A stretch of DNA of 64,000 nucleotides. Origin: Roseibium sp. HPY-6 (GTDB taxonomy: Bacteria; Pseudomonadota; Alphaproteobacteria; Rhizobiales; Stappiaceae). Below, in pieces: positions 45,452-52,963 of the stretch (its first letter is position 1; each line of letters opens with the position of its first letter). A program made the translations under genes and the position numbers. The stretch is from assembly GCF_040530035.1 (NCBI RefSeq), contig NZ_JBEWCD010000004.1:186001-250000 (forward strand), in the 5' to 3' direction. The notes under the pieces are model-generated. The model was given only the letters and a program-made list of their open reading frames with translations, did no database searches and had not been told where the DNA came from.

Positions 45452-47391
45452 AATCCAAACCCATCGTCTCTGCTGTCGCCGCGTTTTTTGCCGGAGTTGT
45501 CTGTACCGTGCTCATGACCCGCGCCGCGATCCAGCTTGCCAAGCGCTTGCTGCAATTGCCCCTTGCGCGCACCGGTCGCCTCAGAAAGCTCTGTTTCCAG
45601 ATAGCGCCGGGCCAATTGAGTTTGCACGGCCGGATCCGCGCTCAGTCCCGAAAGAGCACGAACGTCTCCCTTTTCCAGATCCCGCAACCTGGATCCAGTC
45701 AACGTCTCTTTCATTGTATCCGCGAACTGCTCATTGACGGCCTGACCCGGGTCCGATCCACCTCCTGCGCTTGCCAGACTGGAAAGCAATCTTGTTTTTC
45801 GACCTTCATAAGCATCAATGTCCCGACGGGCTGCGCTGTAGACTGCGCGGATCTCCTTATGCACTGTCTCAAGGGTAGAAGCCGCCTTTGTCTCACTTGC
45901 ATCTGACGCCAAACCTTCACGAGCCTGAAAAAAGGACGACAACTCCTTGAGCTCCGCTTTCTTCCAGGCCTCATCGAGACTGCGGGCTACCGGCTCACCG
46001 CCTCCATACCGTTCTGCAATGATGTCTGCCCGCAGACCCGTATCAAGAGCTAACCTAACAACGCGCGCATTCGCGCTTTTGGCTATTTCACCAGTGAAAT
46101 CATCATAGGGGGTTACCCCCTGATAAGCTTTATCTGGAGCTGACCGTCGAAACCCCTTCAACGCGTCCACATCCGCCATGAATTGAGCAGCGTCCATCTT
46201 TGCAAGAGATATTCGGCGCTCAGCCTGAGCCTTCTGCGCAACATCCGGCATGGTCGCGATTCCAGCATCAAGTTTCTCAAAATTGCTCAAGATCAGGGCA
46301 CGCTTGGCGTCTATGGTTTGGTTCATCTCGCGGATCTCCTTGATCGTCACGATCTCGGTTGTAACAAGCTCCCCATAAAACTTATAGCCGCTATCGGTGG
46401 TTCGTTTAAGGCCAATTTGATGTGCTGGACCAGATGCTTTGAGACGTCGCCCCTCCTCAATCAATTGGGCTGTCTTTCGCAGAAGCGTGCCATATTTCGG
46501 ATGGTCTTCACTAAGATAGCTGGCATCATCGCGTGCCTGGCGCACAAAGAGACTTTTCGCAATCTCTGCTTTCAACCGCGATATCGCATCATGCGCTCGC
46601 GCCCGCGGGGACCGATCTTCACGACGCGCTCTCTGCACTTCGCAATCCGTATAGGGTCGCTCATCGACACCACGCGCAAACCGCGGCGTTGCTTCAAGCT
46701 CAATGCCATGATCAGCGGCAACCCGAACCTGCACGAACCGCATTTCGTCATAATCGAAATGACCCCGCTGCGATACCTTCAGCCAGGATCCTTCTTCAAG
46801 ACCGCGCCGGTTCACCACAACATGCATATGCGGGTGCTCCCGGTCCGTGTGAAAGGCCGTGTAGTAATCGAAATGATCGCCATATTTGCCGCTGGCAAAC
46901 ATTTCTTCAGCCCAGGCACGGCCCGCAAGATAGGCTGACTTGTGATCAGTACCGATCGGAAAACTGACCGTGAAATGACTTGTGCGATCCGCCTTGCCAT
47001 CGCCGGCATCGGCGATCTGCCATGAAGTCATCATTTCAGCTTCAGCCGCTTCATCGACAACCCCGCCGAAATACCGCTCCGACCGCTCAAGCTCCACCGT
47101 GCCGTCTTTACGCAAATAATCCATCTGATCGCGCAGACCACGCACATCCGATGTGCCACCCCTCCGGATCAACTTTGCCATTGCCTGGGGCTTGCGCGCC
47201 AGAAACGCCGTCGTCATCCGGTCGGTCCAATTGCTACCTCCGGACGCTCCGCCGCCACCGCCCTTGGCAATCTTTTCCTGAAGGTCCAACACGTATTTCA
47301 ACATCGGCCCGCGCATGGTGGCCGGGATCTTCAGCACCGCCCAGTTTTCGCCCATCACCGCATCGACTGGATCCAAAACTTTTTCAGCCAT
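45448..47391 (-). CDS. virD2: VirD2-type relaxase
   Basis: A 647-residue MOBP-type relaxase. After about 75 extra N-terminal residues with a glycine run, the catalytic domain begins at GLRDQMDYLRKDGTVELERS; its Tyr is equivalent to VirD2 Tyr29. It continues TSHFTVSFPIGTDHKSAYLA and has the metal-binding histidine motif FHTDREHPHMHVVVNRR, with WLKVSQRGHFDYDEMR as in Ti-plasmid VirD2. The C-terminal 350 residues are helical and basic and end KKRGDSRDDGFGL. It should nick oriT and stay covalently bound to the 5' end. It overlaps virD1 by 8 bases and virD4 by 4, so the three form one operon. Confidence 0.92.
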   Translation of the reverse strand: MAEKVLDPVDAVMGENWAVLKIPATMRGPMLKYVLDLQEKIAKGGGGGASGGSNWTDRMTTAFLARKPQAMAKLIRRGGTSDVRGLRDQMDYLRKDGTVELERSERYFGGVVDEAAEAEMMTSWQIADAGDGKADRTSHFTVSFPIGTDHKSAYLAGRAWAEEMFASGKYGDHFDYYTAFHTDREHPHMHVVVNRRGLEEGSWLKVSQRGHFDYDEMRFVQVRVAADHGIELEATPRFARGVDERPYTDCEVQRARREDRSPRARAHDAISRLKAEIAKSLFVRQARDDASYLSEDHPKYGTLLRKTAQLIEEGRRLKASGPAHQIGLKRTTDSGYKFYGELVTTEIVTIKEIREMNQTIDAKRALILSNFEKLDAGIATMPDVAQKAQAERRISLAKMDAAQFMADVDALKGFRRSAPDKAYQGVTPYDDFTGEIAKSANARVVRLALDTGLRADIIAERYGGGEPVARSLDEAWKKAELKELSSFFQAREGLASDASETKAASTLETVHKEIRAVYSAARRDIDAYEGRKTRLLSSLASAGGGSDPGQAVNEQFADTMKETLTGSRLRDLEKGDVRALSGLSADPAVQTQLARRYLETELSEATGARKGQLQQALGKLDRGAGHEHGTDNSGKKRGDSRDDGFGL

Positions 47392-47833
47392 TGCCCAAAG
47401 CCTTCGCTAACATCGCTCTGGCATCCGCCTTGCGTTTCTTCACATTGAGCAGAATTTGAACCTGTGTCTCTACCCGGGTGAACAACTTTCCAAGCCCTTT
47501 CCGATCCTCCATGAATGCAACAAAGTCCGGCTCGCCAGTCTTGTTCGCCTGTTTTGCCAGCTGATTGATGTTGGTCGCGATCCCCGAAACCTGACGTGTC
47601 AGGTCTCTCAAGACATTCGTGGTCGCCGTGTCGTAGTCCAAAAACCCGTTCGCCTTAAGAACCAGCGTGCGCAAAACGCGGTTCCGTTTCACCTTTAATT
47701 CCGCGCACAGCGCATCCAGCTCAGCCACTTCAGATGCGCGCATCCGCACGCTGAACACCATCCAATCGTCCGCGTCGGCGGTCGATTTCGCGCTGCCTTT
47801 TGTCTGATTTCCGTCTTCCGCTTCGCTGCTCAT
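47384..47833 (-). CDS. virD1: VirD1/MobC-like relaxosome accessory protein
   Basis: A 149-residue protein: a polar N-terminus, then a ribbon-helix-helix-like region (FSVRMRASEVAELDALCAEL, KVKRNRVLRTLVLKANGFLD). A conserved helical segment follows (RQVSGIATNINQLAKQANKT), as in MobC/VirD1 proteins that melt and bind oriT for the relaxase. It is the first gene of the virD operon, next to the oriT, with AAGG upstream of the ATG. Confidence 0.85.
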   Translation of the reverse strand: MSSEAEDGNQTKGSAKSTADADDWMVFSVRMRASEVAELDALCAELKVKRNRVLRTLVLKANGFLDYDTATTNVLRDLTRQVSGIATNINQLAKQANKTGEPDFVAFMEDRKGLGKLFTRVETQVQILLNVKKRKADARAMLAKALGNG

Positions 47834-47947
47834 GGCTGCCTTGGTTGGGGTTTGAGTTGTTGGTGTCGTCGCCGAAAGGCGGTCTTCGTCTGCTCGCCCT
47901 CGGGCGCTGGTGGGGTACGTGGCAAGAGGGGCGCCAGCCCCTCCGCA

Positions 47948-47978
47948 GCAAATGTGTTACATTTGCAATATCCTGCCA
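47948..47978. other. oriT: Predicted oriT with T-DNA-border-like nick region
   Basis: A perfect 8-base inverted repeat GCAAATGT-GTT-ACATTTGC (47948-47966) stands directly beside TATCCTG^C (47969-47976), the YATCCTG^Y nick consensus of MOBP relaxases. Read on the minus strand from 47978, the first 11 bases TGGCAGGATAT equal the start of the 25-base Agrobacterium T-DNA border, where VirD2 nicks. A second hairpin (GAGGGGC-GCCA-GCCCCTC, near 47927-47944) lies on the virD1 side. The position between virD1 and virC1 is the expected one. Confidence 0.75.
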
Positions 47979-48090
47979 CGTAACACCAATAGAAAGTCTA
48001 CGACACCAACCATATGCAGTGCAAGTCAAAGCTTGCGCTCTTCCGAATCCCAAACCCTCGTTCGGATTCTTGCGCTTCTACGCCCGTCTC

Positions 48091-48300
48091 AAATGTTGGC
48101 TTGTCAGCATATCAATGTGTCAAACTGTTTTAATGTTGAGATGTCAGGCTGTGCTTCTGTTGATTTGTTGAAACATCAATTTGTCATCTGGTCGAATTGT
48201 TAGGACGTTGGAATGTAGATAAGTTGTGATGTCTGGATTTTATAACATCTGGTTGTCTTAGTGTTGCCATATCAAGATGTGCTGATGAGCAAACATCTCG
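48091..48300. repeat. TGT-rich degenerate repeat tract (overdrive- or centromere-like)
   Basis: About 200 bases with a dense series of TGTTG, TGTCA, TGTTGA, CATCAA and GATGTC words, many about one helical turn apart; CATCTGGT occurs twice (48185 and 48246). TAAGTTGTGATGT at 48220 resembles the TAAGT...TGT beginning of the Ti overdrive, which VirC1 binds. It lies between the oriT and virC1. A ParA-type centromere is the alternative reading. Confidence 0.5.
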
Positions 48301-48336
48301 ACTTTCCGAAACCTCCACATTCGATCAGATCCCAAC

Positions 48337-49032
48337 ATGAAAATCGTCACCTTCATGTCCTTCAAAGGCGGCGCGGGAAAGACAACCGCGCTCATGGCAA
48401 TTGCCTCCTGCCTCATCAAGCGCGGCAAAAAAATCGCAATCTTCGAAGCCGATATCAACCGACCAATCTCGCGGTGGCGCAACAACGCCAAGGCAAAAGA
48501 AACATGGGACGACGCGTGCCAGGTTTTCATTGCAGAAACGCTGGACGCGTTTGAAAGCGCATACGCTCAAGCCGAAGAAAACGGCACTGAACTCGTCCTG
48601 GTCGACGCCCAGGGTGGCGGCACCGATCTCAACGACACAATTCTCGTCAATTCAAAGTTCGTCGTCTTGCCGACGGCCCTCACCTCCCTAGACACGGACG
48701 AAACCTTGGAGACCTATCAGCACGCCGTGAAGCTCGCGATGCGTGAGCAAATCGCCTTATCCGCCGCCATCCTCAAGACAAGGGTTCCAACCGGCAAACT
48801 GACCGTCGCACAAAACCGCACCAACGATCTACTCGACAAGCTTCCCGTCTTCACGAGTGCTTTGCACAGCCGCAATGCATTTGAAGACATGAAATTCCGC
48901 GGTCTCCTCCACAAGAGCCTCGAAAAAACCATCGCCAATCCCAACGACAAGCTCTTCGCCAAAAACTTCCAGACCGCGATAGATGAAGCAGATGCGATCA
49001 CGCTCGACATCCTGGGTGAGTTAGAGGGATAG
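48337..49032 (+). CDS. virC1: VirC1-like ParA/MinD-family ATPase
   Basis: A 231-residue ATPase with deviant Walker A FKGGAGKTTALM, then FEADINRPISRWRNNA, LVDAQGGGTDLNDTI and LPTALTSLDTDETLETY. These segments follow Ti-plasmid VirC1 closely rather than segregation ParA. The later part (RVPTGKLTVAQNRTND, AFEDMKFRGLLHKSL) also follows VirC1. VirC1 binds overdrive next to the right border and brings the relaxosome to the cell pole and coupling protein. It is divergent from the virD operon across the oriT, the arrangement known from Agrobacterium. No strong ribosome site is seen. Confidence 0.88.
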   Translation: MKIVTFMSFKGGAGKTTALMAIASCLIKRGKKIAIFEADINRPISRWRNNAKAKETWDDACQVFIAETLDAFESAYAQAEENGTELVLVDAQGGGTDLNDTILVNSKFVVLPTALTSLDTDETLETYQHAVKLAMREQIALSAAILKTRVPTGKLTVAQNRTNDLLDKLPVFTSALHSRNAFEDMKFRGLLHKSLEKTIANPNDKLFAKNFQTAIDEADAITLDILGELEG

Positions 49033-49635
49033 ATGGCGATCAGGAAACCGACTATTTCCCATGCAGAACTTCGCAAGCGAATGCGGGACGAAGACGAAGG
49101 AATTTTATCAAGTGAAGCTGCTTCGCCATCTCAAAGCAAAACCCGTGATGGATCGGGAAACATAAAAGCGGATCCCGCAGAAGAAAACCGCGCACCCGTG
49201 GATCCGGCCCCGCCAGCCAAAGCCAACAAAAGACCCAAACAGCAGTCATCGGCACAATGCGAAACGTCAAACACCGCCGTCGTATCTGAGCGACAGACCA
49301 TTGCCGTTACAGCACCAATACCGGAAAGAGGAGTTTCAAAGCTTTTCGATGCTCTTCTGAAAAACCACGATGAACAAGAAGCCCTCCGCCTTGTTCTGAA
49401 CAAGGCACTCCCGCTTTACGAAACCGCTTTGTTGGATGGCTCGTTCCAAAAATCGCTGATAGACTATCCTGCAAGATCGACGACGGCGACAACTCGCCGG
49501 TCCTTGAAGCATGAGGCAATAAACGTCGCAAAGCAGGCCTTTGATCCTCTAGATGTCTACACCGCGAACAAGATTGGCAGGATAATCGCGACAGCAGCCC
49601 TTGCCGCTTTTTTTGAAAACGAAAAACAAAAATAG
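49033..49635 (+). CDS. virC2: VirC2-like relaxosome protein
   Basis: A 200-residue protein starting MAIRKPTIS, as VirC2 does, at an ATG that directly follows the virC1 stop. A disordered Pro/Ser/Lys-rich region (about residues 15-90) precedes a C-terminal ribbon-helix-helix-like domain ending AFDPLDVYTANKIGRIIATA and ALAAFFENEK, closely like the end of VirC2. VirC2 works with VirC1 to raise border cleavage. The central part is diverged, which is usual for this protein. Confidence 0.8.
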   Translation: MAIRKPTISHAELRKRMRDEDEGILSSEAASPSQSKTRDGSGNIKADPAEENRAPVDPAPPAKANKRPKQQSSAQCETSNTAVVSERQTIAVTAPIPERGVSKLFDALLKNHDEQEALRLVLNKALPLYETALLDGSFQKSLIDYPARSTTATTRRSLKHEAINVAKQAFDPLDVYTANKIGRIIATAALAAFFENEKQK

Positions 49636-49638
49636 GCT

Positions 49639-49824
49639 GTGCCAAACCGCCCGCCTTTCCCACAGTCCTACGGCTTCTCTTCGGCGCTTGATGGGGAGCG
49701 CGTTCAGCCTCCGGAATGCTCCGCCTGCTTTTCCTCAAAAGCAGGCTACGGCCCTAAAGGGCTGGAAAAGGCTATTGCCATCGCCAAATTCTACGCTGTC
49801 GCGAGGGAAATGGGCCGCTCTTAA
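49639..49824 (+). CDS. Possible small protein after virC2 (61 aa)
   Basis: A GTG at 49639, 3 bases after the virC2 stop, opens a 61-codon frame (start MPNRPPFPQSYGFSSALDGE) with a CSAC pair and a helical end (GLEKAIAIAKFYAVAREMG). Its TAA lies in a 24-base palindrome. It could be a real third gene or the remnant of one; no ribosome site is evident. Confidence 0.3.
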   Translation: MPNRPPFPQSYGFSSALDGERVQPPECSACFSSKAGYGPKGLEKAIAIAKFYAVAREMGRS

Positions 49825-49834
49825 GAGCGGCCCA
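49811..49834. terminator. Palindromic hairpin between virC operon and DUF736 gene
   Basis: A perfect 24-base palindrome (TGGGCCGCTCTT with its complement), followed by a smaller CTGGAG-TTCAG-CTCCAG hairpin to 49851. It lies between convergent genes. No T run, so termination strength is uncertain. Confidence 0.5.
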
Positions 49835-49841
49835 CTGGAGT

Positions 49842-50165
49842 TCAGCTCCAGGGAATGATCGCCTGCACCGATGGATCGTCCTGACCGGCGGCCTGGCCGA
49901 GATTGGCCTTGAAGCTGCGGCTTGGAATATCAAGCGAGAAGTAACGCTTGCGGGTCTCCTTGGAGACGTTCTGCCAGATGGCGCCGCAGTCAATGCGGTG
50001 GCCGGCCGGGGAGCGGCCGTAGAGCCGGTGCGTCGGGGCTTTGTCGTTGCCGCTGGTGACGGGTTCCGCTTCAATTGTCAGGTCCCAATCGAGTGTTGCA
50101 ATGGTGCCGGTGGCCTTGGAACCGATCAGTTCGTCGCTTTCGAAGTGAAGAATGTTAGCCAACAT
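49842..50165 (-). CDS. DUF736-family plasmid protein
   Basis: A 107-residue small beta-rich protein: GTIATLDWDLTIEAEPV, NDKAPTHRLYGRS, GAIWQNVSKETRKRYFSLDI and KANLGQAAGQDDPSVQAIIP, the DUF736 pattern common on alphaproteobacterial plasmids. Function is unknown. ATG 50165 has AAGGAG upstream; longer frames lack this. A second, related gene is at 61636. Confidence 0.82.
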   Translation of the reverse strand: MLANILHFESDELIGSKATGTIATLDWDLTIEAEPVTSGNDKAPTHRLYGRSPAGHRIDCGAIWQNVSKETRKRYFSLDIPSRSFKANLGQAAGQDDPSVQAIIPWS

Positions 50166-50571
50166 CGCCGTGTCTCCTTGTTTGGCGTTTCGATGGCGAT
50201 GACAAGACGGGCGCGCCACGCGACGGCAACCGGCAGGGGAAGGGGCGGAGGCGGCTTTTTTGATCCGCGCGGAATTGGCCAAAGGCCAAGGGGAAAAAAG
50301 CCGCCGACAACCTTTTGCCGGAAGCGGCGCCCGTCAAATCTCCATCATCCAGAAACGCCCATCCAGGAGACACATGAATGCCTGGCCAGCCAACGGATTC
50401 GAAAGGTGAACCGGGTCGTTCCGATGCTGTCGGGTCTTTACCGATGATCAGACAAGACAAAGGGGCGTTGCCCCTCGCCCCGTCAAGGCGCGGCTCCCGT
50501 GGCTCGGCCTTCCGGCCTGCGCCCGCCGCTTCTCGCTTGACGGTGCACACCCCACTGTTCGCCACGAGGCA
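50166..50571. other. GC-rich intergenic region
   Basis: No supported gene. An AGGAG followed by ATG at 50373 opens only 11 codons, perhaps a leader peptide. A small GGGGC-GTT-GCCCC hairpin lies near 50461-50473. Confidence 0.35.
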
Positions 50572-50622
50572 GGAGTGCAAGTGACTTGCACTCCATATTT
50601 CAAAAAGACCGTGACACGGTCT
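50572..50622 (-). terminator. Two adjacent palindromes, one with a T run, ending the fic operon
   Basis: AGACCGTG-A-CACGGTCT (50606-50622) read on the minus strand is followed by TTTTT, a Rho-independent terminator for the antitoxin gene ending at 50647. Next to it GGAGTGCAAG-TGA-CTTGCACTCC (50572-50594) is a second perfect hairpin. Confidence 0.65.
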
Positions 50623-50646
50623 CGCAGATCGGAAAGGTCCGGACCT

Positions 50647-50850
50647 TCAGCGGGGATCCTGGAACCTCTGAAGGATCTCCTCATGCAACTCTTCGGCCGT
50701 CAGGTCTCCGGCAATGAACCGGGCACAAGAGACTTCAAGCGCGCTGTCATGCTGATATCCCTGCCGCTTGATGGAGGCAATTGCCTGCTCGACAGCCTTG
50801 CGCCGCACTTCAACGGCAGCATCAGAACGCATTGAACGGTCGGGCACCAT
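50647..50850 (-). CDS. VbhA-like antitoxin of a Fic protein
   Basis: A 67-residue protein with the VbhA-type helical pattern: EVRRKAVEQAIASIKRQG, then SCARFIAGDLTAEELHEEIL. VbhA-class antitoxins block Fic AMP-transfer with an inhibitory helix of motif (S/T)xxxE(G/N). Here the helix reads SIKRQG, so the key Glu is Gln. It follows the fic gene by 41 bases on the same strand, an order of toxin first then antitoxin. MRSDAA (50832) is an alternative start. Confidence 0.65.
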   Translation of the reverse strand: MVPDRSMRSDAAVEVRRKAVEQAIASIKRQGYQHDSALEVSCARFIAGDLTAEELHEEILQRFQDPR

Positions 50851-50891
50851 GTTAAGAAGACCAGATATCAGATTTGGAAGGGCGATCTAAC

Positions 50892-52247
50892 TCACAGACC
50901 GTACCCTTCCTCCCGGCGCGAGGGCCGCCGCAATACGGATTTAGATTGCTGTTCACCGGGATCTTCCGATGCAACCAGGCCGCGATCCTTGGCCTTGACC
51001 CTTTCAAGCGTCTCTTTGAAGCTTTGCGCATTGTAGATAAGCTGCTGTTGGGCCTCGTTGCCTTCCCTTGCGGCCTTCTGCAGGCGGTCAAGGTGCTTTT
51101 CCTTCAACGCAAGATCGTTGGTCGCCTCGATCTTGCGGGCCTCATCAGTGATGACCACGTCAACCGCCCAGGGCTTCGGAGACTTCAGCGACAATGACAT
51201 GTCGCTTTTATCGACCACCTCCCGGATATTGGCGCCCTCGCCTTCAAAGAGCTGCACCCTGTCCGCCTTCGCAATGACGTCCGTAAGCGATTTCAGGGCG
51301 CTGCGCATCTCATCATCGATCCCAGACTTGCCGGCGAACTTTACATGAACCTCGAACCCGGCCTGTTTGGCCTGATCGATCAGATTGTTCGTCTGTTCAT
51401 CGCCAAGCGCGCTTGCGATCGTCAGCGAAGTCCCCTTCCCGATCGCTGCCAACTGGCCCGGCCGGTCGGTCACCAGCTCGGATGAAGACCCGAGCTTGGT
51501 GTCACGCATGACCGCGTCACGGCTGGCGCTGTCCGGACCGGTGACCAGCGTCAGCACGGGCCGTTCATCCGGTTTGGACATACCCGGAAGCCCGGTGAAG
51601 ACCTCTTGCCGCTCTGAAAGACTGAGAGACCCTTCCCGCACGAAGGGCTTGAGATAGCTGTCCAGGGCGTTGGAGCCGGGAATGTTGATCTCGTTGGTCA
51701 ACGCGACCAGATATTCCATCTTGTTGGTCTTCGACCAATCGACGTGGATCCCGGCCCGGGCTGCCAACTCGCCATGAACCGCCATCAACGTCCGGCCGTT
51801 ACCATCCAGGAACGGGTGCGCGTAGGCCAGATTGCCCATCACTTCACCCGGCGAGGCCCTCATTGTCTCCGGGTTGTTCCCCATGGCCAGGGCATAATCG
51901 ACGCCGCGCTCGGTATGGCTCGATGGCATGAAGGCCACGGGCCCCTTTGTAATCATCCCGCCAAGGTCTCGTTTCGATGGATCGCCTGTGAGCGCAGTTT
52001 CTTCGCGGCCGACAGCAAAGCGGTCCTTGCCCGCCCACGGATACATGTCCTTGAACAGGGTCTCGTGGGTTTTGAGCACATCCTGATAAGTGAGCGGCTT
52101 GCCGGTCTGCAGATCGCCAAGCGCTTCTTTGATATTTGAAATCACAGACCGGTGTTCCAGCCGTTTGACCATCTCAGGATCGGAGACCCCTGCGATATTG
52201 CGCAAGTAGCCTTCTTCGGCGTGATCGCCGAAGGGATCAAAGGCCAT
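50892..52247 (-). CDS. Fic-domain protein with C-terminal zeta-like domain
   Basis: A 451-residue protein. The Fic domain (about residues 20-205) has YPWAGKDRF and the active loop HPFLDGNGRTLM. The first Arg of GNGRxxR is present; the second is Met. Residues 225-350 resemble a zeta-toxin fold with a degenerate P-loop (TGPDSASRD) and a GTSLTIASALGDEQTNNLID, AKQAGFEVHVKFAG segment. Fic enzymes AMPylate or otherwise modify proteins. On mobilisable plasmids they act as addiction toxins or transferred effectors. It follows the 95-residue gene without a gap. Confidence 0.82.
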   Translation of the reverse strand: MAFDPFGDHAEEGYLRNIAGVSDPEMVKRLEHRSVISNIKEALGDLQTGKPLTYQDVLKTHETLFKDMYPWAGKDRFAVGREETALTGDPSKRDLGGMITKGPVAFMPSSHTERGVDYALAMGNNPETMRASPGEVMGNLAYAHPFLDGNGRTLMAVHGELAARAGIHVDWSKTNKMEYLVALTNEINIPGSNALDSYLKPFVREGSLSLSERQEVFTGLPGMSKPDERPVLTLVTGPDSASRDAVMRDTKLGSSSELVTDRPGQLAAIGKGTSLTIASALGDEQTNNLIDQAKQAGFEVHVKFAGKSGIDDEMRSALKSLTDVIAKADRVQLFEGEGANIREVVDKSDMSLSLKSPKPWAVDVVITDEARKIEATNDLALKEKHLDRLQKAAREGNEAQQQLIYNAQSFKETLERVKAKDRGLVASEDPGEQQSKSVLRRPSRREEGYGL

Positions 52248-52535
52248 TTATTTGGCCGCTAGCTCAGTCAGATACCGGGCGTGCAGACGGGTCAGATCCT
52301 TGCCGTCATAAAGGCCAAGCTTCCCGACATTGGCCAGCATTTGTTCTACCTCATCGAGCTGGACATCGTCGCCGGCGAGACGCGCCATGTCACCGGCATA
52401 CTTGTCGAGATCCGAGACACTGGCACCAACACCATGCTTGGCGGCAAGCGCCTGAATGATCTGGAGCGCGGATTGCGCCTGATCGTTCCAGTCAACAGCC
52501 TGAAGCCGCTCTTCAGAAGACGTCATTTCAAGCAT
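52248..52535 (-). CDS. Small protein translationally linked to the Fic gene
   Basis: A 95-residue, mostly helical acidic protein (SSEERLQAVDWNDQAQSALQ, DKYAGDMARLAGDDVQLDEV). GAGG precedes ATG 52535, and its stop is immediately followed by the ATG of the Fic gene. No family was recognised. Its position suggests a partner, for example a second antitoxin or secretion chaperone; this is inference. Confidence 0.6.
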   Translation of the reverse strand: MLEMTSSEERLQAVDWNDQAQSALQIIQALAAKHGVGASVSDLDKYAGDMARLAGDDVQLDEVEQMLANVGKLGLYDGKDLTRLHARYLTELAAK

Positions 52536-52639
52536 GACAAACCTCACTCTTCTATTCACTCTATATGCTTGTTTTCTATAGCATAAAACGAGTTTTCAGG
52601 CCAGCCCGGGACACTCATAAACCGGCAGGAAACCTTGAT

Positions 52640-52963
52640 TTATTGCGGTGTCGCATAGGTCGGAACCGGGGCCCGGAAAACGGCATCTGAGCCATAGATC
52701 CGCTGGAATTCCTCATAACCCTCTTTCAGATCGGAAAACGCCTGTGACCGCTCCTGTTCCAGGCACAGCATGTAAGCCTCAAGCTCTTCCAGATAGGTCT
52801 GGAACTCTTCCCGGGCCGCTTCATAAAGCGGATCCGACTTGGAAAGCTGATAGTCGAACGGTTTTTCCGGCAGATAGCAGAAAGCGTCCTGCGCCAGAAC
52901 AGGCGCAGGACCAAGTGCGCTTCCTGCAAGAGCCGCGGTCAGTACCAATCGAAAGATCCGCAT
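52640..52963 (-). CDS. Hypothetical exported protein
   Basis: A 107-residue protein with a signal peptide (LVLTAALAGSALGPAPVLAQ) and a small helical mature domain with two Cys (DAFCYLPEKP, AYMLCLEQERSQ). It shares one base with the upstream TrbM-like gene (stop and start overlap), so the two are co-translated and probably work together in the periplasm, perhaps in DNA transfer. Confidence 0.65.
   Translation of the reverse strand: MRIFRLVLTAALAGSALGPAPVLAQDAFCYLPEKPFDYQLSKSDPLYEAAREEFQTYLEELEAYMLCLEQERSQAFSDLKEGYEEFQRIYGSDAVFRAPVPTYATPQ

Noticed and set aside
48091..48300. CRISPR array
   Set aside because: The words are short, degenerate and not separated by unique spacers of constant length, and no cas gene is near.
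48337..49032. Plasmid segregation ParA with the ParB-like gene at 54798 as partner
   Set aside because: Its sequence follows VirC1 along the whole length, a VirC2-like gene follows directly, and the ParB-like gene is 6 kb away on the other strand beside a DUF932 gene.
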